From: Hellea sp039977295
Lineage (GTDB): Bacteria; Pseudomonadota; Alphaproteobacteria; Caulobacterales; Maricaulaceae
Length of the DNA stretch: 64,000 bases
Assembly (NCBI GenBank): GCA_039977295.1
Contig: JBDWDN010000009.1
Span: forward strand, 620,001-684,000
Direction: 5' to 3'
Positions 43,042-52,191 of this stretch are shown piece after piece. Under the pieces are notes generated by a model. It did not search any database. It had not been told where the DNA came from and saw only the letters and a program-made list of their open reading frames with translations. The stretch's first letter is position 1; each line of letters opens with the position of its first letter. The position numbers and the translations under genes are program-made.

Positions 43042-45059
43042 CCGCTGAGACTGACATAGCGCCAGAGAGTTTTCCTGCGGCCTATCACGCATTTTTGCCA
43101 GTCTTGGAGCGCTTAACTGAGCCTATGCTGCGGGTGTTACATGGCCATTTGATGAGCTTAGAATCTATGTTGCGCTCCGTTCAATCACAGTCGCTAAGTG
43201 TAAAAGGCGATTTTGAAGGCATTGGCGGTTTAACCCTGCGCGGCGATATCAACCGCATAATACAAAGCGAGCTTTTATTGCGCTCCGAAGTCCCTCTCGA
43301 ATTTTTGCGACGAGTGTCCGAAGGCGAAGCTCTGTACATGGAGACAGAGCACTCCAATCCCGATGAGCAAGTGGTTTATCGGGTTATTATCTCTGTAGGG
43401 CCCTATATGTTGGGCCACGGCCGGCTCATCGCTCTGGCGAGTCTGATTTTCTTAGCCCGGGCGGCCTTGGCGCGAAACGCCGTGCTTCATTGGACATATT
43501 TGCCGACAGATAAAACCGTTAATTGGTTTGAAGGGCTCTCCGTCAATAGCGTAAAACGGTTTTTAAAATTTGCGAGTTTTCGGGACGTTAACGAGGGCGA
43601 TGTTGACGGCGCCATCGCGCAATGGGACGCCTTTAACACTGAAATATCTTCAGAGTTTTCAGACGTTGAAAGCTGGCTGATCGCCGCATCAGGAATATCT
43701 GGCGCCACAACCGAAGACCAAAATTTAACTGAGACATTCGCGAATGCTTTGATCCTAACCCTTGATCCGCCTCCGAGCACGGGCCATCAAACGGCTAATA
43801 TCGACTTACAACGTCAAGGGCGAAATATTCGGCGGCTCAAGATAGATTTTCCGCGCGATGAGATATGCGTGTCGGCGTTAAACAGACCTTTTAATCCGAA
43901 GAAATTAGACGCTCAACCCCATGAAAGCGGCGGAAACTTCATTTCAAAAAATAAGTACTGGAACCCAAATTATATTTTATCAACGGATACATTCAACCAC
44001 GTCATTAGGTTTCAACATTCGCGTAGCGGATTATTGTTTTTAACACTGGGCAATAAACAATATGAAACAAAACGAGCCGTGTTCTTTGAGCTAACTAAGG
44101 ATGCTAACTTAGCTGGAGTTAATTTTTCTTCTGAACACGTCGCACAAATCTTATCTCAATGGAACGCGCCTGAGGAAACGATATTCTTCCATGAACTTGA
44201 TACGCGCAAAATGAAAATATCGAATAAAGCAAAAAAAGAAGTGACGTCTAAACATCTATTTGCCAAGCAGCAAGCCAACGCCGTTCCGCCTATGATCGCG
44301 CCTTGGGGATTGATCAAATGCTATACTACACTTGGGCAACCTTTCGAGTTTTCGACTGCAAAAGGAAATAAAGGCTCTATCAATATACTCTATAAAGAAA
44401 ACCGCGTAATTTACGCTGACGGGAAATACTCTATTGTTTTATTCGATCCTAGCAAGAAAACCGCTCAAGAGCTTCAAGCCTGGTCAAATTATATTCCGCT
44501 TGATCGGCAGGGCTTATCCCTCATTGTTTTGAAAAACCATGCTACGTGCATTGATGTATATCCATATCTTGGGCGCTTGCCCTCTGATGGCTTTAGGGGG
44601 ATTTTTTACACGCCCTCCAGTCATAACCTCGTTTATTCAATACGCCCCGGAGAATGGCATGTTATGGGTCGAGATTCGGATAAATTAGATATAACGTTGG
44701 CCCCGTATGAACGCCTTATCAGATCTCACATGTCTAATAATCGCTGTAAGATGATCGTATTTTCTGATCCTGCACTTGGAGGGGAGAATACGTTGAAGGC
44801 AATATCATCCGTAAACGGAGAGATAACGGGATATGATACACTCTATAATTTTGACAAAGTTTCCTCGCAATTAGGCCAGCAAAATCTAACCGAGATAAAG
44901 ACACTTCGTAATGGGGGGCTGCGGGCCGTAAATCTCGACGAAAATGGCGATCCCGACAAATTAATTTTGTTACAAAAAATAGGTGGTCAATATACACCCA
45001 CCATTATCGACCTCGAAGCTGAACTCGCATCCTGCGATTATATAAGTTACGAGGCTTAG
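43038..45059 (+). CDS. Degenerate vWA-like plus beta-propeller protein of MoxR ternary system
   Basis: A 673-aa protein starting at a GTG that overlaps the preceding stop. Residues 110-260 resemble a vWA fold: a hydrophobic strand VVYRVIISVGPYM, then LGHGRLIALASLIFLARAAL helix and a second strand. The MIDAS D-x-S-x-S position reads S119-V-G-P-Y, so metal binding is probably lost. The C-terminal 400 residues show repeated strand pairs (FNHVIRFQHSRSGLLFLTLG, GSINILYKENRVIYADGKYSIVLF, EWHVMGRDSDKLDITL, NGGLRAVNLDENG) consistent with a beta-propeller. This is the expected middle member of the MoxR-vWA-bpX ternary systems. The target is unknown. Confidence 0.75.
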   Translation: MTAETDIAPESFPAAYHAFLPVLERLTEPMLRVLHGHLMSLESMLRSVQSQSLSVKGDFEGIGGLTLRGDINRIIQSELLLRSEVPLEFLRRVSEGEALYMETEHSNPDEQVVYRVIISVGPYMLGHGRLIALASLIFLARAALARNAVLHWTYLPTDKTVNWFEGLSVNSVKRFLKFASFRDVNEGDVDGAIAQWDAFNTEISSEFSDVESWLIAASGISGATTEDQNLTETFANALILTLDPPPSTGHQTANIDLQRQGRNIRRLKIDFPRDEICVSALNRPFNPKKLDAQPHESGGNFISKNKYWNPNYILSTDTFNHVIRFQHSRSGLLFLTLGNKQYETKRAVFFELTKDANLAGVNFSSEHVAQILSQWNAPEETIFFHELDTRKMKISNKAKKEVTSKHLFAKQQANAVPPMIAPWGLIKCYTTLGQPFEFSTAKGNKGSINILYKENRVIYADGKYSIVLFDPSKKTAQELQAWSNYIPLDRQGLSLIVLKNHATCIDVYPYLGRLPSDGFRGIFYTPSSHNLVYSIRPGEWHVMGRDSDKLDITLAPYERLIRSHMSNNRCKMIVFSDPALGGENTLKAISSVNGEITGYDTLYNFDKVSSQLGQQNLTEIKTLRNGGLRAVNLDENGDPDKLILLQKIGGQYTPTIIDLEAELASCDYISYEA

Positions 45060-45061
45060 AC

Positions 45062-48019
45062 ATGGCTAAGCTCGGATATATCGCTCAGCGCTTTAAAAGC
45101 AAAAACACTCGCCCTTTCCCGTCTTGCCCTGTTTGGCCCAGAGACCTCCCGTGTCTTGGGTTCGTCTCCCTGACAGATATTGAAACTGTCTTTGACGCTC
45201 TGAAAAAACAGAGACACAATATTTTAGGCGTTTGGACGGGTGATGTAGAGGGGGTTGGCCCCTTGACGATTGCCGCTTTTGAGACTGCGGTTATTATAGA
45301 TCAAACCTTGCCAGCGGTCCTGCCCTTGCAAAAATTACGGGATGGGCATTTAACAAGTTTTTCAATGGCCTTTTCTGAAAAGTTTGATCAGGCATTGAGC
45401 CGCGTCTCTACCGTAGATATCTGGTGGAACGGCGAGGCTCGAAGCCTTAATTTGAATACATTAAAGTCAATGTCTTTAGCCGATTTATGGCCTGCCCCCG
45501 ATATTGTTGTTCACCAAGGACAGGTCTTTCAAACAGGTGAAACAGCCGCCGACGGAACTCTGGCAGCTTACTCTGGAGGGCAAACGACAAAGACAGTCGT
45601 GAAGAAAGCCGCAAGCCTCAAAGACGATACAGCAGATGTGTTTTCAGGAACTGATGAAGCGCTTAGGGAGTTAGAAGAAAGAACAAAACTATCGAGTATT
45701 TTTAAGCGCTTGGTTAACCAAAGAAGTTTTGGAAAAGGCGGCGGGAAAAACGGCGGTGCCAAGGGAGAGGCCGCTGATGCAAATCATAAAACCAGTCTCA
45801 TGGAAGATTTAGCAGGATGGATGAGATGGCATACGCCACTTGCAAACGGCCTGATAAAACAAATGCAGGACCGCATGAATACGGTCGAAAAACTCATTAA
45901 CAGAGGCGATATTGATAGCGCCCTAAAGCTCGCCCTTAAACTTGGCAATGGCGGCAAAACAGAAGGTTCTAAAACCCGATTTCCTTTTCGCTTACCTGAA
46001 ATGAGATCTAATCTTAATTTCGACTTTTCAGGCGCTCGAATTTCAATGCCGGTCTTGGGCGGACGGTCTCAGCAGGATTTGTGGCAGCGCTATAGCGCCC
46101 TAGCGCAGGAGCTAGAAGATAAGGGAGATTACAAACGGGCCGCCTATATTCGGTCTCAGCTTTTGGAGGATCACCATGCAGCTGTCCTGACATTAGAACG
46201 CGGGGAGCTTTATGCCGAGGCTGCGAAGCTATCTTATGATAGTCAGCAAGACCCTGCCCTTACAATAAGACTGTATTACAAAGCCGGTAAAAAAGATGAA
46301 GCGCTGGCCCTTGCGCGCAGAACGGGGTGTTTTGATAAATTGGCGGAAGATAGCCGTAGCGACAATCCTGAGTTTCACCGCGTCGTCATCAAAATGTGGA
46401 CAGACTTGCTCTTGCAATCCCATCAGCCACTACGCGCCCTTGAAGTCACAGATAGCTTGGCGGATTCATCTGAAAGTAAGAGCCCAGACGCCTATCTCCT
46501 TGACCTAAGACAGGACTGGCTTGGAATGGCTATAGAGCTGGAAACAGAGATTTCTGAGCCTGGCCAGCTATTACCCGTTGATTTACTCGTTCGCGCCTTA
46601 CTTACCGCTAAGTGGGACCATTCTGACGTCAGTTCGGACATGATGCAAAACTTCCCGCACACCCATACACCACAGAGTTCTCTATTCGGTAGAATCTTTG
46701 AGCACATCCAAGATATTGGGAAGGGCAAGCACCCGGAAAATTTGAAATTCTTCCTGTCGGCCTTATTTCAACGCGCTAATAAAAATCAATTGGAGCAAGC
46801 CGGTTTTTGGCAAGGCCCAGCCCGTAAATTCTTGGATGTTCTAACGCGCTCAGTCATGAGCCATAGCCCTAACGCCTTGACGCGCGCTGATATTGTAGAG
46901 CTGCAAAGGCTTTTGCGGGACGCGCCTTTGCCCGTATTGTCTTTGGATTTACAGAAGGTCAAAAACTTCCATAGAGGCTCACCCGAAACCCCCTCTTCTA
47001 TATCTTTACCACCCCCCAGCGCCGCGCGCTCATCGCAAATCCTGCAGGCCTGTCTATTGTTTAACGGCTCCATGATTGTCTGGTATGATACAGACAAATT
47101 TGAACATCGCGACCGAACGGGGAAAATTCTCTGGAGCGGAAAGATCAGTCAGGTTCGCGCGATCATTCCTATCGGCGCAAGTCCGTCAGTCTTAATTTTG
47201 AGACAATGGGACGAGCATGAAACCCGCCTGACCCTATATGAGACCCATAAACGCCGCTTCAGAGATATCGGCATTATCCACTTGGTGGCCTGGCATGACT
47301 TGATTTCAGAGCGGGAATGGCTCGTTCAAATCGATAATATTGTGGGCTCGCTTGATATTTCAAAGTTGTTTCAAGACCCAGCTGAACTGGAATTTTTATG
47401 GTCGGTAAATACAACAAATGAGCTTCGTATAATCGCCTTTTTCCAAAAAGGAAATTCGAGCAGCTGGATGACCCATAACATCTCCAAAGCGCGCTTTGGT
47501 GTTAAACAAGTTTGGCATTATAAAAATGCCAGGGAGCTGGAAGAGTTTTATTGTCGCTCTCACTTTGAAGAGCACAATAAAGAACAGATAGATTGGTATT
47601 GGGGAGATAACCACTCCAGATATGGATCTTTACGGGCCTTAAAAGATGGCGAAGACAGCAACGCTTTTATGTCTTTCTCTGTACCCGATGGAAAGCTGAG
47701 ACAGGAAGTGATTACCCAGGCGCGCAAACGTGTCGAGAATGGATATACTGGCGCGGATACGGTGCAAGTCTGCGACTATCATAGACCCTTGGTGACGTTC
47801 TCACCTAACAAGCGCTTAAAAGTGACATCAGAACATAAGAGCGGAGTTTTCCGGGTGAAATTTAATCCAGATATAGAGCTGCGCCTTCTCTATCGCGGCT
47901 TTAGTTTAAAGCCAGATTATTCGTCTGATGACAGCCTTTCTAATACTGTCTTATGTACTGATAATTTTGGCCGTCTCATCCGCATTAACAGACACACAGG
48001 ACATGTTGATGTTTTTTAA
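45062..48019 (+). CDS. 985-aa helical-repeat plus beta-propeller protein of MoxR ternary system
   Basis: A 985-aa soluble protein, 2 bp behind the vWA-like gene. The N-terminal 160 residues (with WWNGEARSLNLNTLKSM) are unrecognised; a Gly/Lys-rich linker (around 225-245) follows. Helical TPR-like repeats (YSALAQELEDKGDYKRAAYIRSQL, HAAVLTLERGELYAEAAKL, TIRLYYKAGKKDEALALARR) occupy about 340-480. The C-terminal 330 residues have propeller-like strands (SQILQACLLFNGSMIVWYD, RVKFNPDIELRLLYRGF, NTVLCTDNFGRLIRINRHTG). This matches large bpX partners. It ends 6 bp before the convergent STM4013-like gene. Confidence 0.75.
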   Translation: MAKLGYIAQRFKSKNTRPFPSCPVWPRDLPCLGFVSLTDIETVFDALKKQRHNILGVWTGDVEGVGPLTIAAFETAVIIDQTLPAVLPLQKLRDGHLTSFSMAFSEKFDQALSRVSTVDIWWNGEARSLNLNTLKSMSLADLWPAPDIVVHQGQVFQTGETAADGTLAAYSGGQTTKTVVKKAASLKDDTADVFSGTDEALRELEERTKLSSIFKRLVNQRSFGKGGGKNGGAKGEAADANHKTSLMEDLAGWMRWHTPLANGLIKQMQDRMNTVEKLINRGDIDSALKLALKLGNGGKTEGSKTRFPFRLPEMRSNLNFDFSGARISMPVLGGRSQQDLWQRYSALAQELEDKGDYKRAAYIRSQLLEDHHAAVLTLERGELYAEAAKLSYDSQQDPALTIRLYYKAGKKDEALALARRTGCFDKLAEDSRSDNPEFHRVVIKMWTDLLLQSHQPLRALEVTDSLADSSESKSPDAYLLDLRQDWLGMAIELETEISEPGQLLPVDLLVRALLTAKWDHSDVSSDMMQNFPHTHTPQSSLFGRIFEHIQDIGKGKHPENLKFFLSALFQRANKNQLEQAGFWQGPARKFLDVLTRSVMSHSPNALTRADIVELQRLLRDAPLPVLSLDLQKVKNFHRGSPETPSSISLPPPSAARSSQILQACLLFNGSMIVWYDTDKFEHRDRTGKILWSGKISQVRAIIPIGASPSVLILRQWDEHETRLTLYETHKRRFRDIGIIHLVAWHDLISEREWLVQIDNIVGSLDISKLFQDPAELEFLWSVNTTNELRIIAFFQKGNSSSWMTHNISKARFGVKQVWHYKNARELEEFYCRSHFEEHNKEQIDWYWGDNHSRYGSLRALKDGEDSNAFMSFSVPDGKLRQEVITQARKRVENGYTGADTVQVCDYHRPLVTFSPNKRLKVTSEHKSGVFRVKFNPDIELRLLYRGFSLKPDYSSDDSLSNTVLCTDNFGRLIRINRHTGHVDVF

Positions 48020-48025
48020 GCAGTG

Positions 48026-48820
48026 CTAGCCCCAAAGAAATTCAGCATAAGGTACTGTCCAAACGGTTTCATGCGCTAATCGGTGGCCTTGATATTTATC
48101 TTCGCCATAAACTGTGCCGTGGTCGGAGGTGAAAACACATAACCATTCGCGATCTTCAAAGCTCTTGCTGTGTTTCGCCAAGGCGGCGTCCACGGCCCCA
48201 AGGGCGGCGGCTTGAGACGCCGTGCTATCCGAAACAGCTCCGTCCAAATGGTGATAATTGGGTTGGTGCATCGCTGATAAATTTATGAACATAAAAACTC
48301 TTTGGTTTGCGGCTGCGCGCTTCAAATATTGGGCCGCATAAGTAAATTGATTATCCGCAGAATTTTTATCTGTTACGCCAAATTCGGGTGTCCATTGGCT
48401 CTCATCAAACATGGCCGGTAGGGTACATCCTAACGGCGTTAGCTTGTTAAAGAAACCGACACCTCCGATGCAGAGGCTTTGGTAATTATGTTTTCTAAAT
48501 CCTGATATTATGTCAGGCGCGTCAAAGGTCAGCGTTCGCTCGCCCGTTGTCGCGCTGCCTGGAAAGTCGAGCGCAAATAAACGCTCATGAGGACCCGGCT
48601 CGGCGGGCGTTGGCAAAAAGCCTGTGAAAAAGGCATGATGTGCCGCATAGGTAAAACTTGCCGGACTATGCCGCTTTTCCCACTCCCCTTTTGGCAGAAG
48701 CGATTGCAAGAACGGCGTTTGATTATTTCGCATCGCCCCAGCCGCAACATCAAAACGCAAAGTGTCAAAAGTGATAAATAAGATATCACGCTGCCCCAAT
48801 ATCGATTTAACGTTTAGCAT
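48026..48820 (-). CDS. STM4013-family sulfatase/alkaline-phosphatase-superfamily enzyme
   Basis: A 264-aa metal-dependent hydrolase of the STM4013/SEN3800 type. Metal ligands are expected at D19 (LFITFDTLRFDVA) and near the C-terminus in FTSDHGTVYGEDKYQGHR with LAHETVWTVPYAEF. The nucleophile segment ASFTYAAHHAFFTGFLP has no C-x-P-x-R, so a Ser/Thr nucleophile is likely instead of formylglycine. Far shorter than catabolic sulfatases such as the one at 1289-2884. It overlaps the ATP-grasp gene by 14 nt on the same strand. Reaction and substrate are unknown; transfer or hydrolysis of a phospho- or sulfo-group on the product of the radical SAM/ATP-grasp enzymes is an inference. Confidence 0.88.
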   Translation of the reverse strand: MLNVKSILGQRDILFITFDTLRFDVAAGAMRNNQTPFLQSLLPKGEWEKRHSPASFTYAAHHAFFTGFLPTPAEPGPHERLFALDFPGSATTGERTLTFDAPDIISGFRKHNYQSLCIGGVGFFNKLTPLGCTLPAMFDESQWTPEFGVTDKNSADNQFTYAAQYLKRAAANQRVFMFINLSAMHQPNYHHLDGAVSDSTASQAAALGAVDAALAKHSKSFEDREWLCVFTSDHGTVYGEDKYQGHRLAHETVWTVPYAEFLWG

Positions 48821-49898
48821 ATATTTTTTCCAAGGCTTTCACTTGATATGTATAGGGGTCCATACCCTCATACATCACATCATTGAGGTAATCCCCAAAG
48901 GCATTTATTTCAATAATGAAAACATGCTCGGACGCTCTGTCTATCCCGATATCCAGGCCAATACAAAACTGATCTGGGAAATAAGACCCGACCTGCTGTC
49001 CCAAAGTCTGGATCCGGTTCCAAAAAGTTTCAGAAACAGTTCTGCGCAATATATCAGATTGAAATCTCTCATTACCCAAATGAAGATTTGTGATGGGAGA
49101 GCTTGAGCTTCGAATAACAAGATGAGCCGGCTGCCCTCCGATAACGAGTAACCGAATATCTATGGGGTGATCACTGAGCCGAAGTTTTGGAATCCATTCT
49201 TCAATGTGAACCTCATAGCGCGCTAGCATCGTGTCGATTAATTGGCGGGCCTCATCATCCAAGTATTTTCTGACTTTCAAAGAATTATACAGCGTAATAT
49301 CCTCGCCAGATCTTTTCATTTCGGCCGTTGTGATGACCCGCAAATATCGCCCTTGCATTTCGATAGCCAATACCCCTGATGCGGCGGATCCATATTTTAG
49401 CTTCATGAAAGCTCGCCGCAATCCCATCTCTTTCATTGTCGTCTCTAGGGCTTGGCATGACCTCACCTTTGGTATTTTTTGCGGGACGGGTAGATTATTC
49501 TTGGCGCAAAATGAATGGGACCGCTCCTTATCCATAAATAGGGCTATGGCCTTAGGATCGAAAGTCTTTGGACAGCTAGCCGCCTGACTTATGGCGCGCA
49601 CGGCTTTATCAAAACCTTCATTGGAGGGCTTAAGAGGGTAAATTTTCCCAAACTCATTCGAGAAATTTTCAGGATTAAATCCTGAATATCGACACATTGC
49701 GGCCCAGCTCTCAAAGCTACCGCCGGGGCTGTCTAGGCGAAGTATATCTATCGACCCCAGAAAGCTTTGGAAGGCCTCAGGACTTTCAATGAACTGACTA
49801 TATGTCCTATGGGCAAGCTTTGGCAGGCCGCAGCTAGAGAGCGCTTGTTTAAATCTCTCTGTTCTATTCGGATCTTCGCAAACTAAGCCAAAGCGCAT
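48807..49898 (-). CDS. STM4014-family ATP-grasp enzyme
   Basis: A 363-aa ATP-grasp protein. The N-terminal domain (1-120) starts RFGLVCEDPNRTERF. The ATP-binding core includes AFMKLKYGSAASGVLAIE (adenine/phosphate Lys), HIEEWIPKLRLSDHPIDIRLLV and the metal-binding VFIIEINAFGDYLND (E-x-N). Enzymes of this fold ligate carboxylates to amines or thiols by acyl phosphates. It is coupled to the STM4013-like gene and divergent from the STM4012-like gene. The four-gene set occurs together in STM4011-STM4015-type clusters of unknown product. Confidence 0.88.
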   Translation of the reverse strand: MRFGLVCEDPNRTERFKQALSSCGLPKLAHRTYSQFIESPEAFQSFLGSIDILRLDSPGGSFESWAAMCRYSGFNPENFSNEFGKIYPLKPSNEGFDKAVRAISQAASCPKTFDPKAIALFMDKERSHSFCAKNNLPVPQKIPKVRSCQALETTMKEMGLRRAFMKLKYGSAASGVLAIEMQGRYLRVITTAEMKRSGEDITLYNSLKVRKYLDDEARQLIDTMLARYEVHIEEWIPKLRLSDHPIDIRLLVIGGQPAHLVIRSSSSPITNLHLGNERFQSDILRRTVSETFWNRIQTLGQQVGSYFPDQFCIGLDIGIDRASEHVFIIEINAFGDYLNDVMYEGMDPYTYQVKALEKIYAKR

Positions 49899-49950
49899 CA
49901 GTTGCCAGCTAACATATGAAGCTTACCATAGTATTTTTTTGCGCGTCCCG

Positions 49951-49963
49951 AATTGTCACAATT
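49951..49963. promoter_or_regulatory. Palindrome between the divergent STM4014/STM4012 genes
   Basis: AATTGT-C-ACAATT is a perfect 13-nt odd palindrome in the AT-rich 143-bp gap between the ATP-grasp gene and the first radical SAM gene. It could be an operator shared by both divergent operons. A weaker TTGAA-N5-TTCAA repeat follows at about 49970-49984. Confidence 0.4.
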
Positions 49964-50041
49964 TATGCCTTGAATGTTGTTCAACTTACCGAAACAATAA
50001 AAATAACATTCCCAACTAGCAAATTAAAAATCGCCTTGTTT

Positions 50042-51346
50042 ATGAAAACACTAAAATCGCTTATAAACATGCGTCCATTTGAAGGTTACCTTTACGCCTA
50101 TCCACATAAGACCGCCTATCGGACATTTCATCAGCCGCTAAAGCTTGAAGAGGTTTGGAAGTATGAGGACTTAAAACGCCTATTTTTATACATTCATATC
50201 CCATTTTGCGAAATGCGGTGCGGCTTTTGTAATCTTTTTACATTGAACGGTCAGAAGATTAATAAGGCCAGTGAATACCTCTCTGCGATGCGCCGTGAAG
50301 CAGAAACGATTGCAAGCATTTTACCTGATGCGAACTTCTCTCAAATCGCGATTGGCGGCGGCACGCCGACCTTTTTAAATGTTGAGGAGTTAGAAGATTT
50401 ATTCGAAATCATTGGCTTATTAACGCAAGAAAAATTACCTCTTTCGATTGAAAGCTCACCTGGCCGAACAACGCCGGAGCATCTTAAATGCCTTGAGGCC
50501 CGAGGCGTAAACCGCATCAGCCTTGGAGTTGAGAGCTTTTCGCAAGTTTTTCTAAAGGCAATGGGGCGACCTGAAAAATCTGAACTCTCAAAAATTGCTT
50601 TGGACAATATAAGGATTTTGACCTCTGCTAATCTGAATATCGATTTGATATATGGAAGTCATGGCCAAACGGTTCAGGATTTTAAAACTGATATCGCCAC
50701 CGCTTTAAACTGGCAGCCCGAGCAAATTTTCCTTTATCCGCTTTATGTCGGAAACCTAACAGGCCTTGCCCGTACGCGGTCCGAGACTGAGGACTGGGAT
50801 GGGCAAAGGCTGACCCTTTATAGACAGGGACGTGATCAGTTATTAAGCGCTGGATATCAGCAAGTCTCTCAACGTAAATTTATAAAAACCGCCGACGACA
50901 TAACGGATTATTCTTGCCAAGAGGACGGGATGATTGGGCTTGGCGCGGGCGCAAGATCCTATACGAAATCAGTACATTATTCATGGGATTATGCTGTGGG
51001 GCGCAAAGCTATTGCAGGTATCATTGATCAATATTCTGACTGCCGCGACTTTTCTAAAATCCACCACGGCATTCAATTATCACTTGAAGAAGAGCAACGC
51101 CGATATGTCATAAAATCTGTTTTAAACCGAGAAGGCCTTGACCTGCCGCGTTTCAAGACCCGGTTTGGGATTGACGCGGTTTCGGCCTTTGAAGAACTTG
51201 AGGTGTTATTAGACGCAAAATATCTGTTTCAGGATCAGCAGATCTTAAGGCCAACATCCCTTGGGTTTGAGAGAGCCGATGCTATGGGGCCTTTCTTGAT
51301 TTCCAGCGGCGTTGAACAGTCGATGAAAGACTATCAATGGGCCTAG
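50042..51346 (+). CDS. STM4012-family radical SAM protein (HemN-like)
   Basis: A 434-aa radical SAM enzyme from the ATG at 50042; the ATG at 50069 (MRPFEGYLYAYPHKTAYR) is an alternative, and the longer frame from 49916 is unlikely. The cluster motif is C56-E-M-R-C60-G-F-C63, followed by IAIGGGTPTFLNVEELE and GVNRISLGVESF, and GLGAGARSYTKSVHYS near 320, all as in HemN-like enzymes. HemN relatives use two SAM molecules; STM4012 members are not coproporphyrinogen oxidases as far as known. It overlaps the STM4011-like gene by 10 nt. No RiPP-like precursor gene is obvious nearby. Confidence 0.92.
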   Translation: MKTLKSLINMRPFEGYLYAYPHKTAYRTFHQPLKLEEVWKYEDLKRLFLYIHIPFCEMRCGFCNLFTLNGQKINKASEYLSAMRREAETIASILPDANFSQIAIGGGTPTFLNVEELEDLFEIIGLLTQEKLPLSIESSPGRTTPEHLKCLEARGVNRISLGVESFSQVFLKAMGRPEKSELSKIALDNIRILTSANLNIDLIYGSHGQTVQDFKTDIATALNWQPEQIFLYPLYVGNLTGLARTRSETEDWDGQRLTLYRQGRDQLLSAGYQQVSQRKFIKTADDITDYSCQEDGMIGLGAGARSYTKSVHYSWDYAVGRKAIAGIIDQYSDCRDFSKIHHGIQLSLEEEQRRYVIKSVLNREGLDLPRFKTRFGIDAVSAFEELEVLLDAKYLFQDQQILRPTSLGFERADAMGPFLISSGVEQSMKDYQWA

Positions 51347-52191
51347 ATCTCTCCATTCTTTATAGAGGCGTGTTGTCTGGCTGTAATTATGATTGCGGAT
51401 ATTGCCCCTTTGCGAAACGGGTTGATGATAAAGCCACATTGCAAAAAGACGCTCAGGACTTAGACCGCTTCGTCAATTGGGTAAAATCAAGAAGCGGCGA
51501 CAGCCTGCGCATCTTGTTCACGCCGTGGGGTGAGGCCCTCATTCGCAAATATTATCAATCAGCTTTGTGCGAGCTTAGTCACCTCCCCCAAATCAAAGCC
51601 GTCTCGATTCAAACAAATCTGTCTTGCTCTTTATCATGGGCTAAAAATCTAAACCCAAAAACCGCCTCCCTCTGGTGCACCTATCATCCTGATCAGGTGA
51701 CCTTGGATAAGTTTTTACAGCAATGTCAAAAATTAGATATGCTCGAAATACTTTACTCCGTTGGGTGCGTCGGCAAACATGAATTGATGGATGACATTGA
51801 AATACTGCGCAAAGAATTAAGCGATGATATTTATGTCTGGGTCAACGCCTTTAAAGATAATGGGGCAGATTATTACCAGAATTCGCATATTGAATTCTTG
51901 GAGCATATTGACCCGCTATTTAGAGCTAATCTAAACAATTACACGAGCTTAGGACAAGCCTGCCGAGCGGGATATCAATCCATATCTGTTGACGGCAAGG
52001 GAGACGTAAGACGCTGCCATTTTATTTCAGACGTCATCGGAAATATATATGAAACCCAGCTTGAGAGCATTTTAAAACCAAGGCTTTGCACAAGAGATAT
52101 ATGCGATTGCCACATCGGCTATTCCAACATAGCCGAGCTAGACTTGGACCGACATTACAAAGGCAATTGGGCCCTTGGGAGAGTTAGGTAA
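51337..52191 (+). CDS. STM4011-family radical SAM protein
   Basis: A 284-aa radical SAM enzyme. SAM-cluster Cys are C16-N-Y-D-C20-G-Y-C23 in LYRGVLSGCNYDCGYCPFAK, the STM4011 hallmark. The C-terminal Cys-rich part (SLGQACRAGYQSISVDG, RRCHFIS, LCTRDICDCHIGY) could bind a second, SPASM-like Fe-S cluster. It acts downstream of or with the STM4012-like enzyme, whose gene overlaps it by 10 nt. No STM4015-like leucine-rich-repeat gene is present in the window. Confidence 0.92.
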   Translation: MGLDLSILYRGVLSGCNYDCGYCPFAKRVDDKATLQKDAQDLDRFVNWVKSRSGDSLRILFTPWGEALIRKYYQSALCELSHLPQIKAVSIQTNLSCSLSWAKNLNPKTASLWCTYHPDQVTLDKFLQQCQKLDMLEILYSVGCVGKHELMDDIEILRKELSDDIYVWVNAFKDNGADYYQNSHIEFLEHIDPLFRANLNNYTSLGQACRAGYQSISVDGKGDVRRCHFISDVIGNIYETQLESILKPRLCTRDICDCHIGYSNIAELDLDRHYKGNWALGRVR

